NCBI GenBank assembly: GCA_031549285.1
Contig: JAVBPZ010000002.1
Span: forward strand, 69,345 to 133,344
Source of the DNA: JAAYCI01 sp031549285
GTDB taxonomy: Bacteria > Bacillota > Clostridia > Oscillospirales > Ruminococcaceae
DNA: 64,000 nucleotides
Direction: 5' to 3'
Shown here: in pieces, positions 34,982 to 43,846 of the stretch
Numbering within the stretch: the first letter of the stretch is position 1
How the letters are laid out: each line of letters starts with the position of its first letter
Notes under the pieces: generated by a model
What the model was told of the DNA's origin: nothing
What the model saw: only the letters and a program-made list of their open reading frames with translations
Databases searched by the model: none
Position numbers and translations under genes: made by a program

Positions 34982-35335
34982 ATGGTCATGCTAAGCCCCT
35001 GTCCTTTTTGCGGCAGCAAGGCTGCCTATTCACGTATACCCACCGCCGGGTTTTCTGTACTGTGTTCCGGCTGCGGCGCCATTGCCATGCTGGACGGCAG
35101 TGGCGAGCGGGATCGCCTGGGCACCGCATGGAACCGCCGTACCATCCGGCCAAATTTTTCCCGCCCGGCCGGGCCCGCGCCCTGTCCCTTTTGTGCCAGC
35201 AGCCTCAGCTTGGGCACCTATAACCAAGACAGCTCCATACTGAAATGCACCTCCTGCGGCATGATCGTCTCTTTCGCCACGGCGCCGGACCTGCCTACCA
35301 TGCTGCGGTACTGGAACCGGCGCACCCCCACATAG
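34982..35335 (+). CDS. Tandem Lar-like zinc-ribbon protein
   Basis: 117 residues made of two copies of the same module. Each runs CPFC ... C-x-x-CG ... W/YWNRR, the pattern of the Lar family (restriction alleviation protein, phage and plasmid origin). The first spans about residues 6-52 and the second 60-115, joined by a short Pro-rich linker. In the second copy the first knuckle is CPFCAS. Each probably binds one zinc through four Cys. The start at 34982 has GAGG about eight bases upstream. Whether it affects restriction or simply binds nucleic acid or protein is unknown. Confidence 0.7.
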   Translation: MVMLSPCPFCGSKAAYSRIPTAGFSVLCSGCGAIAMLDGSGERDRLGTAWNRRTIRPNFSRPAGPAPCPFCASSLSLGTYNQDSSILKCTSCGMIVSFATAPDLPTMLRYWNRRTPT

Positions 35336-35358
35336 AAAATTATATACAGAAAAAATCA

Positions 35359-35392
35359 GTGCCCCTGCCGTGCAACCATCGGCAGGGGCACT
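35359..35392. terminator. Hairpin between convergent Lar-like and lplA genes
   Basis: AGTGCCCCTGCCG pairs with CGGCAGGGGCACT. The T run is weak on the plus strand; on the minus strand the hairpin is followed by a U-rich run (complement of AAAAA at 35350-35355), so it may terminate lplA. Confidence 0.6.
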
Positions 35393-35445
35393 ATATTGGT
35401 GCCGCTTTTCCAGCCCCACGCTGTGGGGGTCATTTCTTTAAACAG

Positions 35446-36426
35446 CTAAACCAAAGCAAGAAATTCCTTGGCGTTCATGCCGGAAATGTACGCGCCAACG
35501 TCCACGCCGTGCAACACCGCCGCCACACTGTCCGCCCGGTGCGGCAGGCCGGCCAGCCTCTCTTCCAGCCCGGCCTTGTCGCGCATTCCAAAAAAGTCCC
35601 CAAAAATGCTGGCCTGCTGAATTATCCCGTCCCGCACCAGCAGCCGCAGCTCCACCGTGCCAAACGGGAACCGCGCCGTCTTCGTGTGGGTGTAGGCAGG
35701 CGACGCGCCAATATTCCACGCCCAGGTGGCGTATTTTTCGTCCGCCAGCTTTTGCGCCGCGGCGGTGTCGGCGTCTGTTAAAAAGTACTCCGTCCATCCA
35801 TCGGCCCCGTTCAAAAAATACGCGTACATCTGCGCCAAAAAATCCTCCACCGGCGGCGGGCTTTCCAGGTGCTGCGCCAGGTTGGTCACCCGGCTGCGTA
35901 CCGAGCGCACCCCCCTGCCGCCCACCTGCGCTTTGCCGGGAGCCAGCGCGGCGGCCAGGCTGCCAACGTCGGCGCTGTACAGAATGGTTCCGTGGTGCAG
36001 CATGCGCCCGTTTTTCATTACCTGGGCGTTGCCGGATATTTTTTTGTCCCCCAGCAGCAGGTCATTGCGCCCGGCCAGCCGCACATCCAGCCCCACGGTG
36101 CGCAAAAAGGCGCACACCGGCGCCGTGAACCGCTCATAATTGCTAAAGTCGTCCTTTTCGCCGGCATGGATGAAGGTAAAATTGATGTTGCCAAGATCGT
36201 GAAACACCGCACCGCCGCCACTCAGGCGGCGCACCACGGGCATTCCCTGCGCCTGCGTGTAGGCAAGGTCCACCTCCGCCTGCGCGTTCTGGTTGCGGCC
36301 GATGATTACCGCGCGCCGGTTGCGCCACAGCATCAGGATATCCCTATCGGTTTGGGTCAGCAGCACCTCCTCCAGCGCCAGGTTAAACGCCGGGTCGGTG
36401 GCTGGATTGTAGCAAAGGCTTCGCAT
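35446..36426 (-). CDS. lplA: Lipoate-protein ligase A
   Basis: 326 residues. It activates lipoate with ATP and attaches it to E2 or H proteins. N-terminal catalytic domain: NLALEEVLL, LWRNRRAVIIGRNQNA, VRRLSGGGAVFHDLGN (lipoate-binding RRxSGGG) and the lysine in LGDKKISGNAQ. The C-terminal accessory domain begins near 240. AAAGGA precedes the ATG. It is 212 bases downstream of lpd on the same strand, so scavenged lipoate and a lipoamide enzyme are handled together. The lipoylated partner protein is not in the window. Confidence 0.94.
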   Translation of the reverse strand: MRSLCYNPATDPAFNLALEEVLLTQTDRDILMLWRNRRAVIIGRNQNAQAEVDLAYTQAQGMPVVRRLSGGGAVFHDLGNINFTFIHAGEKDDFSNYERFTAPVCAFLRTVGLDVRLAGRNDLLLGDKKISGNAQVMKNGRMLHHGTILYSADVGSLAAALAPGKAQVGGRGVRSVRSRVTNLAQHLESPPPVEDFLAQMYAYFLNGADGWTEYFLTDADTAAAQKLADEKYATWAWNIGASPAYTHTKTARFPFGTVELRLLVRDGIIQQASIFGDFFGMRDKAGLEERLAGLPHRADSVAAVLHGVDVGAYISGMNAKEFLALV

Positions 36427-36638
36427 CGGGTTTCCTTTCCGGGCATGTTCGGGGTTTCTTTTGGGGGATGTTTCTTTTGCTTGTCTTACCGCCTATTTCA
36501 CTGTCCATCGTATCCAAGGTTCCACCGGTTGTTTTTACGGCTGCCCTTCTGCTTGAACAGCCCTTGCCCACTGCGGCATCAGCCACTTGCCGCCGCTGCC
36601 TCCCGCCTTCACTTTCAAAACCAAAATGGCGAAACACG

Positions 36639-38006
36639 TCACAACAAGAACAGCCCCTCCCGCAAAATTTCGCTGACGGTGGGGTGCGGGAACACCACCT
36701 TCTGCAGCTGTTCCAGCGGCAACGCCAGCTCTATCATCATGGCCGCGCCATAAATCATCTCCGACGCATAACTGCCAATCATCTGCACGCCCACCACCTG
36801 CCGGGTGTTTTTGTCCGCCACCATCTTGCAGATGCCGTCCCCGGCATCCACCTCGGCCACATAGCGCCCGGCATACGCCAGCGGCAGGCGCACCGCTGTA
36901 ACGTCCATTCCCTTCGCCCGGGCGCTTTCCTCGGTTTCGCCCACACAGGCCACCTCCGGGCTGGTATACACCACCGACGGAACGGCATCGTACTGCATGG
37001 CATCCTGCACACCCAGCATATGGTGCACCGCCACCTCCGCCTCACGGTAAGCCGTGTGCGCCAGCATACTTTTTCCGTTCACGTCGCCCGCGGCATACAC
37101 CCCGGGCACATTGGTACACAAATGTTCATTGGTTACTATAGCCCCTTGCCGGGTTTCCACGCCCAGGGTTTCCAGGCCGAACCCTTCACAGTTCGCCCGG
37201 CGGCCCACGCACAGCAAGACTTTTTCCGCCGGCAGCTCCTCTGTACCCTGTTCATTTTCCACACGAACAACACCGGGTTTCACAGCGGTTACCCGGCTGG
37301 AAAGGCAAAACCGGATTCCCTGTTTTTGTAGGTTTTTCAGCAGGACCGCCGCCACCTCGGCCTCTATCCCACCGCCGATGGATCCCAGCATCTCCACCAC
37401 CGTCACATGGGCGCCCGCCGTGCAAAAATAGCTGGCCAGCTCCAGCCCCACCACCCCGCCGCCAACCACCACCAGCGTCTGTGGCACCTCGGGAATATCC
37501 AGCAGTTCGGTACTGGTCAGCACAAAGCCCGCCTCGCGCCCCGCCGCCACGCCCGGCATCTCCGGCACCGCCGGCACCGACCCGGTGGCAACCAGCAGCT
37601 TTTTCGCGGCGTACACTTCTCCCTCTACCGCCACCAAAAAGTCTGGCCCATCTTTTCCCTGTATTTCGGCGGCGCCCGGCACCACTGTTACGCCTGCATC
37701 CCGCAGCTTCGCGGTAATACCAACGGTCAGCTTTTTCACCACCCGCCCTTTGCGCTGTAAAACGTCCGCGTGCTGCAGCCGCACACCCTCGGCCCGCACA
37801 CCCATCCGCTCGCCTTTTTTGGCGGCTTCGCACAGCTTTGCCGCGTGCAACAGCGTCTTTGTAGGAATGCACCCCGCCCGCAGGCACACCCCGCCCAGCG
37901 TTTCTTTTTCAAACAGCACCACCGCCAGGCCGCCCTCCGCCGCTTTTTCCGCCGCCAGATACCCTGCCGGCCCGCCGCCAATCACCGCCAAATCAAACCT
38001 CTGCAT
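36639..38006 (-). CDS. lpdA: Dihydrolipoyl dehydrogenase
   Basis: 455 residues. A FAD flavoprotein that reoxidises dihydrolipoamide with NAD. VIGGGPAGYLAAE is the FAD-binding site; the redox disulfide is CLRAGC (about 41-46, GGVCLRAGCIPTK). VVVGGGVVGLELAS is the NAD site, and the C-terminal HPTVSE carries the catalytic His-Glu. AGGAG lies seven bases before the ATG. Repeat B copy 1 occupies its upstream region. The partner could be a pyruvate dehydrogenase, acetoin or glycine-cleavage complex elsewhere. Confidence 0.95.
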   Translation of the reverse strand: MQRFDLAVIGGGPAGYLAAEKAAEGGLAVVLFEKETLGGVCLRAGCIPTKTLLHAAKLCEAAKKGERMGVRAEGVRLQHADVLQRKGRVVKKLTVGITAKLRDAGVTVVPGAAEIQGKDGPDFLVAVEGEVYAAKKLLVATGSVPAVPEMPGVAAGREAGFVLTSTELLDIPEVPQTLVVVGGGVVGLELASYFCTAGAHVTVVEMLGSIGGGIEAEVAAVLLKNLQKQGIRFCLSSRVTAVKPGVVRVENEQGTEELPAEKVLLCVGRRANCEGFGLETLGVETRQGAIVTNEHLCTNVPGVYAAGDVNGKSMLAHTAYREAEVAVHHMLGVQDAMQYDAVPSVVYTSPEVACVGETEESARAKGMDVTAVRLPLAYAGRYVAEVDAGDGICKMVADKNTRQVVGVQMIGSYASEMIYGAAMMIELALPLEQLQKVVFPHPTVSEILREGLFLL

Positions 38007-38037
38007 ATCGCCACTCCTACTAAAAAATATCTTTCCA

Positions 38038-38225
38038 ATAACGGGTATTAACCCTGGGGCAGAGCCCCGGCCCCGCGCGTCGCCCGTTTACCGCGGCAGC
38101 CCGTAGGCCGCCATCCTTTTAATCTCTTGGGCAGAGACCGCGGGGTAGTATACCCGGTGTCGCCCTCCTCACTCGGCCATGAGAATGCAAGCATTCGCGT
38201 GGCGCTCGCTTCGTCGGGCAATAAA
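38038..38225 (+). repeat. Dispersed repeat B, copy 1 (full length)
   Basis: About 188 bases between divergent lpdA and ppiB. The left end is AACGGGTATTAACC, followed by a GGGGC-agA-GCCCC hairpin. The core, CCGCGGCAGCC...GTAGGCCGCCATCC then AATCTCTTGG and ending CCGCGGGGTA (38091-38147), is nearly shared with 54972-55027. The right end GTCGCCCTCCTCAC...GGGCAATAA is shared with the inverted copy at 21510-21596. Confidence 0.8.
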
Positions 38226-38329
38226 ACGCATCTGCCTTTATCATTTTCATCTTAGCACAGGCGGGCAAAATTTACCACGACCGCCGCCTTTTGCCACACA
38301 TATAGCCCGTAAGCCACCACCGCGCCATG

Positions 38330-38358
38330 TTTACTTTTCGGCCTCAAAATGGTAAAAT
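38330..38358 (+). promoter_or_regulatory. Possible promoter of ppiB
   Basis: TTTACT (38330-38335), 17-base spacer, TAAAAT (38353-38358), with TGG just before the -10 box. Confidence 0.5.
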
Positions 38359-38480
38359 TTTGGTGATCGGCAGCCCGGGCCACTTTGCCACCGGCTGCGA
38401 AGATACCACCAAAACAAGAGAACCACATAGGCACCACCAGTACACGGCTTTTGCGCCGTATTCGTTAAGGAGAAACAACC

Positions 38481-38954
38481 ATGGTAGAAATCAAAATGAA
38501 CGACGGCGGCATCATTCGCCTAGAGCTGAACAAGGACGCCGCGCCTCTCTCGGTGGAAAATTTCCTGGACCTGGTCGGGGAAGGCTTTTATGACGGCCTC
38601 ACCTTCCACCGCATCATCCCCGGGTTCATGATCCAGGGCGGCGACCCCACCGGTGACGGTACCGGCGGCCCCGGGCACCATATCGCGGGCGAATTTTCCA
38701 AAAACGGCTGGAACAACCCCATCAGCCACCACCGCGGGGTCATCAGCATGGCGCGCGCATCCGACCCAGACTCTGCCGGCAGCCAGTTTTTCATCGTACA
38801 CGAGGACTCCCTGTTCCTGGACGGCAGCTATGCCGCGTTCGGCCAGGTGCTGGAGGGCATGGACGTGGTGGATGCCATTGCCGCCACCCCCACCGACGGT
38901 GATGACCGCCCGCTGCAGCCGGTGGTCATGGAAAGCGTCCGGGTTGTGGAATGA
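38481..38954 (+). CDS. ppiB: Cyclophilin-type peptidyl-prolyl isomerase
   Basis: 157 residues, cytosolic, no signal peptide. The cyclophilin active site is present: FHRIIPGFMIQGGDPTG and MARASDPDSAGSQFFI (the FHRII-GFMIQGGD pattern with catalytic Arg). AAGGAG lies seven bases before the ATG. Its stop overlaps the gtrA start by four bases (ATGA), so the two are translationally coupled, an unusual pairing of a folding enzyme with a membrane flippase-like protein. Confidence 0.95.
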   Translation: MVEIKMNDGGIIRLELNKDAAPLSVENFLDLVGEGFYDGLTFHRIIPGFMIQGGDPTGDGTGGPGHHIAGEFSKNGWNNPISHHRGVISMARASDPDSAGSQFFIVHEDSLFLDGSYAAFGQVLEGMDVVDAIAATPTDGDDRPLQPVVMESVRVVE

Positions 38955-39517
38955 AGAGCGATTTCCCGCAAAACGCACAGCCACAGGGCGCGCCGCCTTC
39001 CCCTGTTGCCGCGGATGCAAACGCCCCCACGGGCCAAAACAACGCGGCCAACCAAAGTAACACACCGCCCCCGGCCACCGGCACCACGGGCCTGCGCCAA
39101 TTGTTCGCCTTTTTCTGGGACCGCAGCCTGCTCATTTTCCTTATCATCGGTGGGCTGAACACCATCATCAGCATGGCCGGCAGCTTTGCGTTAAACAACT
39201 ATGCACACTGGCCGCTGTTTTGGTCCATGGTATTCATGTTCGCCACATGCAGCGTGCCCAGCTTTTACTTTAACCGCAAGTACAGCTTCCAAAGCAAGGC
39301 GCCCCTGGCCCAAAGCATCCTGCGGTTTTCCACTCTGGTCACGGTTTGTTTTTTGGTTTCCTACGGCCTGAACTACCTGGTGGTTCCCTGGATGTACACC
39401 CACTGGTTCCCCGGCATCCACCCGCTTTTTTACTCCGCCATCCGCATCGTTGGCATCCAGGCGGTGTTCACCATATTGAACTATATGGGGCAGCGTTTGT
39501 GGGCTTTTAAGGAGTAA
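38951..39517 (+). CDS. GtrA-family membrane protein
   Basis: 188 residues. A Pro/Ala/Asn-rich N-terminal tail of about 48 residues is followed by four hydrophobic segments with the GtrA pattern (FLIIGGLNTIIS, FYFNRKYSF, FTILNYMGQRLWAF). GtrA proteins are thought to move lipid-linked sugars across the membrane or support glycosyltransferases. The N-terminal extension is longer than usual. Translation is coupled to ppiB. The cell-wall sugar genes at 50-55 kb could be functional partners, but this is only inference. Confidence 0.86.
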   Translation: MKSDFPQNAQPQGAPPSPVAADANAPTGQNNAANQSNTPPPATGTTGLRQLFAFFWDRSLLIFLIIGGLNTIISMAGSFALNNYAHWPLFWSMVFMFATCSVPSFYFNRKYSFQSKAPLAQSILRFSTLVTVCFLVSYGLNYLVVPWMYTHWFPGIHPLFYSAIRIVGIQAVFTILNYMGQRLWAFKE

Positions 39518-39552
39518 TTTTTAAACCGGCATCCAGAAAAGGAGGCAGTATA

Positions 39553-40506
39553 ATGATTGCAAAAGACCGCAAAGTAGTCCTGGTCGGCACCGGCATGGTG
39601 GGCATGAGTTACGCCTACGCCCTGTTGAACCAAACCGCCTGCGACGAACTGGTGCTCATTGACATGGACATGAAACGCGCCGGCGGGGAGGCCATGGACC
39701 TGAACCATGGCCTGGCCTTTTCCGGTGCGCATATGAACATTTACGCCGGCAGCTATGCGGACTGCCACAACGCCGATATTGTCGCTATCTGCGCCGGTGT
39801 GGCGCAAAAACCGGGCGAAACCCGCCTGGAACTGCTGGGCCGCAATCTGGCGGTGTTCCGTTCTATCATCGAGCCCATCATCGCCAGCGGTTTTTCCGGG
39901 CTGTTTTTGGTGGCTACCAACCCTGTGGACATCATGGCCTACATCACCGGTCGGCTTTCCGGCTTTGATGCCAAACGCGTCATCGGCACCGGCACGTCGC
40001 TGGACACCGCGCGCCTGCGCTATTTGCTGGGGGATTATTTCGAGGTGGATCCCCGCAACGTACACGCCTACGTCATGGGCGAGCACGGCGATTCCGAGTT
40101 TGTCGCCTGGAGCCAGGCCATGATTGCCACCAAATCGGTGCGCGCCATCTGCCAGGAAAGCAATGGCGAATTTTGCGAGCCGGATCTCATCGCCATTGGG
40201 GAAGAGGTCCGCACCGCCGCCGAAAAAATCATCGAGGCCAAGCGCGCCTCCTACTACGGCATCGGCATGGCCATGACCCGCATCACCCGCGCCATTTTCG
40301 GAAACGAAAACAGCATTATCACATTATCCGCCCCATTGAACGGGGAATATGGCGAAAATGATGTTATTGCAGGTGTGCCCTGTATCCTGAACCGCAATGG
40401 CATCCACTCCATCATTTCCCTGGACTTAAACGAGGAGGAGCAAAACAAGTTCCATTCTTCGTGCGAGGTTTTGCGCGGGCTATACAAACAACTGGATTTT
40501 TCCTAG
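39553..40506 (+). CDS. ldh: L-lactate dehydrogenase
   Basis: 317 residues. It reduces pyruvate to L-lactate with NADH, a fermentation end step. NAD site VLVGTGMVGMSYAYAL; substrate loop AQKPGETRLEL, with Gln at the specificity position that marks lactate, not malate, dehydrogenase; TNPVDIMAY; catalytic GEHGDSEF. AAGGAGG precedes the ATG. 35 bases after gtrA, so it may be co-transcribed. With pflB in the same window, two competing routes for pyruvate are encoded. Confidence 0.95.
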   Translation: MIAKDRKVVLVGTGMVGMSYAYALLNQTACDELVLIDMDMKRAGGEAMDLNHGLAFSGAHMNIYAGSYADCHNADIVAICAGVAQKPGETRLELLGRNLAVFRSIIEPIIASGFSGLFLVATNPVDIMAYITGRLSGFDAKRVIGTGTSLDTARLRYLLGDYFEVDPRNVHAYVMGEHGDSEFVAWSQAMIATKSVRAICQESNGEFCEPDLIAIGEEVRTAAEKIIEAKRASYYGIGMAMTRITRAIFGNENSIITLSAPLNGEYGENDVIAGVPCILNRNGIHSIISLDLNEEEQNKFHSSCEVLRGLYKQLDFS

Positions 40507-40605
40507 AGCAAGTTCCGCAAAAGCAGGGCATATTCCCTCGACGAATGCGGCGCCTTGCCTGGAGCGGCATTTGCCCGCACTATTAAGTTCTTTTCATTTG
40601 CTCTA
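40504..40605 (+). repeat. Inverted-repeat element after ldh
   Basis: Perfect 8-base ends TAGAGCAA (40504-40511, includes the ldh stop) and TTGCTCTA (40598-40605) enclose a second imperfect stem, AATGCGGCGCC/GGAGCGGCATT. It could be a structured 3' UTR or a small repeat; no second copy was seen in the window. Confidence 0.4.
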
Positions 40606-40664
40606 AGGCGCCGCCGTTGCTGAAAATCCTTTCGCCAACAAATCATTGCCACCACAAAAAAACA

Positions 40665-40705
40665 CGCCGCCGCAGTGCTCTTCACCCTGCGGCGGCGCTT
40701 TTTTT
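40665..40705. terminator. Bidirectional terminator between ldh and the Ser/Ala-rich gene
   Basis: CGCCGCCGCAG (40665-40675) pairs with CTGCGGCGGCG (40687-40697), followed by a T run, with an A run on the other side. Confidence 0.85.
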
Positions 40706-40721
40706 ATCACGCTATCCCCTA

Positions 40722-42356
40722 TCAGTCGTCTATCGCATCCATATCCTCTGATTCCCCCGGATGGAAGGTCATCTTTCCGGGGCGCCCGGTCACCGGGCGG
40801 GCGGGGTTCACCCGCGCCTTCACCGGCGCGGCATCCAGCTCTGTTTCCGGCGTTTCCTGCGGACGCGCACCCATGGCAAAGGTACCGGTCTGCACCGCAG
40901 CCACTTTGGGCGGCGATACAATATTCGCGGCCGGTTCAGGTTTCATTGCCGGCTTGTTTTGTGCCGGCGCATCGGCAGCAGGCGGCCTCTTCGCCGCCGG
41001 GCTGTTCGCCGGGCGTGTCGCCTGCTTTACCGCTGGGCGTGTGGCCGCTCGTGTCGGCGCCGCCGCGGCAAACGTCTGCAACCCCACCGCCGGGGACGCC
41101 ACCGCTTCCTCTGGCGGCTCCTGTGTCACCGGAGCCGCTGCTGCCTCTGGGGCCATAGGAGCCTGTGCTTCCCGGGCTTGTGTTTGTACTTCTGGGGCAG
41201 ACGCCACATCTGCTGTCAAATCTCCGGCAGCCGGAACCATCCGCCCTGGCGCAGCTGCGCCGGCCGGCCGCCGGCCGCCAACACCTGCTTCCCGTGGGAG
41301 AAGCCGGTCTGCCCCGGCGCCCACATCCCAAACTTCGTCCTCTTCCGGTGCCGTGCCCGCTGCCTGCTGCGCGGCCAGCTTTGGCGCTATCGCCAACCAG
41401 GGATTCTCGCCCTCTGCCACCGGCGGGACCTGCGGCGGAACATTCTTGGTTGCCTCCCGGGCTTTCTTCGCTTTTGCCTTTTCTTTTTTCAGGCGGCCTT
41501 TGCGCGGGGTTGCGGGCTTCACCTTTGGCCCCACCGCCAGCACATCCTCCGGCAGGCCGTCGCCCGCGTAATTTTCACCATACAGCTCCCGCCCGCGGAA
41601 GTCCGATGCCCAGGCGCTTTGCGGCACTTTTCCCGCCTTGCGCAGCGCCGCCAGATACCGCAAAAATACCACCGCCAGCAGCACGCCCAGCCCCGTCAGC
41701 AACACTCCGCCCAGCGCGCGGTTTCCCAAAAAGGTAACCCACCCGCCCTGCGGTATCTGCGGCGAAAAATACACCGGCTGTACCGGCGGCACACTGGCCG
41801 CCGAGGACGAAACCCCCGCTGCCGCCACGCCTACTGAGGACGACGCCCCACTGCCGGAACCACTGCCAGAGGCCGATGTCACCGACCCACTGCCAGACGA
41901 CGAAACCACCGAAGACACTGCCGATGAAACCGCCGCGGAAGACGCTACACTGCGGCTGGAGGAAACCGCGCGGCTGGACGATGCCGCCGCCGAAGAAGAC
42001 GCCACCACCTCGCCCGCAAAAATGGCATCCACCGCGCTGGGGTCCTTCCCCTGCACGGTATACAGCGCCTCAAAATACGCGTGCAGATCGCTGTTCTGCT
42101 GCGGGGTAAATTCTTTTTTCTCGGCCCCGGTACAGCGCAGGTAGCTGTCCAGCATCGCCTGTACGGAACTCTGGTTTTTTTCAATATCCGGCAGCCAGCC
42201 CGGGTCTATGTCCGCGCTTTGCAGCGTGGCCAGGCGGTCCAGCACATCCTGCACGTTGGCGCTAACGGCAAACACCGTGCCGGCAAAAAACACCACCAGC
42301 AGCACAGCCGCCACCGCCACTACCACACCTTTTCTTCGTTTGGTTTCCCGCACCAT
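40722..42356 (-). CDS. Ser/Ala/Pro-rich membrane protein of unknown function
   Basis: 544 residues, not recognised. A basic N-terminus (RETKRRK) precedes a membrane segment (about 10-31). A short folded external region follows (about 32-115, with DPGWLPDIEKNQSSVQAMLDS), then a Ser/Ala/Gly tract (about 118-190) and a second membrane segment (about 212-238). The C-terminal 300 residues are presumably cytoplasmic: Lys/Ala-rich near 285-300, then Ala/Pro-rich and disordered. AAGGAG precedes the ATG. It is downstream of coaX on the same strand. The two-helix layout with long disordered tails suggests an envelope scaffold, but this is a guess. Confidence 0.7.
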   Translation of the reverse strand: MVRETKRRKGVVVAVAAVLLVVFFAGTVFAVSANVQDVLDRLATLQSADIDPGWLPDIEKNQSSVQAMLDSYLRCTGAEKKEFTPQQNSDLHAYFEALYTVQGKDPSAVDAIFAGEVVASSSAAASSSRAVSSSRSVASSAAVSSAVSSVVSSSGSGSVTSASGSGSGSGASSSVGVAAAGVSSSAASVPPVQPVYFSPQIPQGGWVTFLGNRALGGVLLTGLGVLLAVVFLRYLAALRKAGKVPQSAWASDFRGRELYGENYAGDGLPEDVLAVGPKVKPATPRKGRLKKEKAKAKKAREATKNVPPQVPPVAEGENPWLAIAPKLAAQQAAGTAPEEDEVWDVGAGADRLLPREAGVGGRRPAGAAAPGRMVPAAGDLTADVASAPEVQTQAREAQAPMAPEAAAAPVTQEPPEEAVASPAVGLQTFAAAAPTRAATRPAVKQATRPANSPAAKRPPAADAPAQNKPAMKPEPAANIVSPPKVAAVQTGTFAMGARPQETPETELDAAPVKARVNPARPVTGRPGKMTFHPGESEDMDAIDD

Positions 42357-42505
42357 CCGCCGTCTCCTTTTGCCGCTCTCCGGCCCACATACATAATTCC
42401 TCGCTACCCTAAGACAAAGGGGAGCCGAAAAACGTACAAAGTTCGGGTTCCTTGCCTTAACGCAAAAAGCCCACTCCCTCTACCCCGGCGGCAACCCTTT
42501 GCGCG

Positions 42506-43273
42506 CTAACCTCCGCGCCGCATATACGCCGTGTACAAACCATCCAGCAGCAGGGTATCGCTGTATACCACCGGGTGCCTGCAGTACGGCACCACCGCCG
42601 GCGCGGCGCCGCCGGTGGCCACCACCGTGGCCACCCCGCCCAGCTCTGCGGCCATGCGGTCCACCATACCGTCCAGCATGGCCGCCGCGCCAAACACCAC
42701 ACCACTTTTCATGCTGTCCGCGGTATTGCGTCCCATGGCCGAGGCCGGTGCCTCCGGCACAATCCCACGCAGCAAACTGGTGTTTTTTATCAGCGCGTTC
42801 AGCGAAACAAACAGCCCCGGGGCAATCGCGACCCCGCGCAGCACCCCGCTTGCATCCACCGCCGTAAACTTGGTGGCGGTCCCCATATCAACAATCACCG
42901 CCGGCAGCGGGTAGGCATTTTTCACCGCCACCGCGCTGGCCAGAATATCCGGCCCCAGTTCCGCCGGTCGCTCAATATCCACCACAATCCCATCGGCATC
43001 TTCCAGCGAAAACAGCACCGGCTCTTTCTCTAAAAAATACGCCAGCGCCTGCAACAGCTGCGGCGTCAGCCCCGGCACCACCGAGGACACCACACAGCCC
43101 TCTATCTTTTCCTGCCCGGCGCCGTGCAGCCGCAAAATGCTGCCCAGTTCCACGGCATATTGGTCGGCCTCGCGGTTTGGGTCGGTCGCTATGCGGCTGA
43201 TAAAACGCGGCTTTCCATCCTGGTACCCGCCCAGGACAATGTTGCTGTTGCCCACATCCACTGCCAAAACCAT
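42506..43273 (-). CDS. coaX: Type III pantothenate kinase
   Basis: 255 residues. It phosphorylates pantothenate, the first step of CoA synthesis. ASKHA-fold motifs are intact: DVGNSNIVLG (phosphate 1), DMGTATKFTAVD (phosphate 2), GPD and the Gly-rich VATGGAAP near the C-terminus. Type III kinases are not feedback-inhibited by CoA. First in a minus-strand pair with the Ser/Ala-rich membrane protein. Confidence 0.95.
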   Translation of the reverse strand: MVLAVDVGNSNIVLGGYQDGKPRFISRIATDPNREADQYAVELGSILRLHGAGQEKIEGCVVSSVVPGLTPQLLQALAYFLEKEPVLFSLEDADGIVVDIERPAELGPDILASAVAVKNAYPLPAVIVDMGTATKFTAVDASGVLRGVAIAPGLFVSLNALIKNTSLLRGIVPEAPASAMGRNTADSMKSGVVFGAAAMLDGMVDRMAAELGGVATVVATGGAAPAVVPYCRHPVVYSDTLLLDGLYTAYMRRGG

Positions 43274-43642
43274 ATCCGCCCACCACCCATCTCCAAAATG
43301 CGAACGCTCACTGTGTGATTATATAATATGAATTATATAGTCTTCCCACTTATCCTGCAAGCCACACCTGTTAAAAAGGCATGAAATACACTTTTCGAGG
43401 GGAATATAATCGCTTTCTGTGTCGCTTCATCGCAAATTGCTCTCTCAAACACCCATGCCAAGCCCCCGTCTCCGCACTGTCCTCCACCTCCTGGCAGGCT
43501 TTCTTCCTGTTCTTCGCCTACTCCGCTTGGTCTTATGCCGGTTTTCATGTTTTTCCCGCCCTGTTGCACCCACGGCGTCCTCGCTAAAACAACACACCCA
43601 AAAAACTGTACAATAAATCCCCTTAATTTTTGTTCAAAACTG

Positions 43643-43671
43643 TTGCAAAAGACAATCCAATTGTGTAAAAT
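43643..43671 (+). promoter_or_regulatory. Promoter of the CdaR-like regulator
   Basis: TTGCAA (43643-43648), 17-base spacer, TAAAAT (43666-43671); leaves a leader of about 170 bases that contains repeat A copy 3. Confidence 0.6.
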
Positions 43672-43758
43672 AGATATCACTTACCTCTTGGCTTTGTTCA
43701 TATTTACAGTTTTGCCGCCCGGTTCCTGCTTTCACGGCGGCTTGCTTTCCGTCACTTC

Positions 43759-43812
43759 TAAGTAACCGCTGATTAAAGCCCGGCACATCCGACGGCCGCA
43801 AACCCGAACGAT
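43759..43812 (+). repeat. Dispersed repeat A, copy 3 (partial)
   Basis: TAAGTAACCGCTGATTAAAG then CCCGGCACATCCGACGGC matches the left 38 bases of the copy at 52568 with about four differences. The hairpin half is absent. Confidence 0.8.
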
Positions 43813-43846
43813 TTGTTTTCACGATACAGAAGGGAAATGTGATTTT

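Larger units (their letters stand above)
43274..43846. other. Divergent intergenic region between coaX and the CdaR-like gene
   Basis: 573 bases. It contains the plus-strand promoter at 43643-43671 and repeat A copy 3 at 43759-43812. On the minus strand a 71-codon frame starts at 43545 with a weak GGCGGG upstream (MKTGIRPSGVGEE...) and ends at 43333. It has no homology that I recognise and overlaps an equally unsupported plus-strand frame, so it is not called. Confidence 0.45.

Noticed and set aside
43333..43680. 115-codon minus-strand frame between coaX and the CdaR-like gene
   Set aside because: No homology, weak RBS, and an equally long frame on the other strand.
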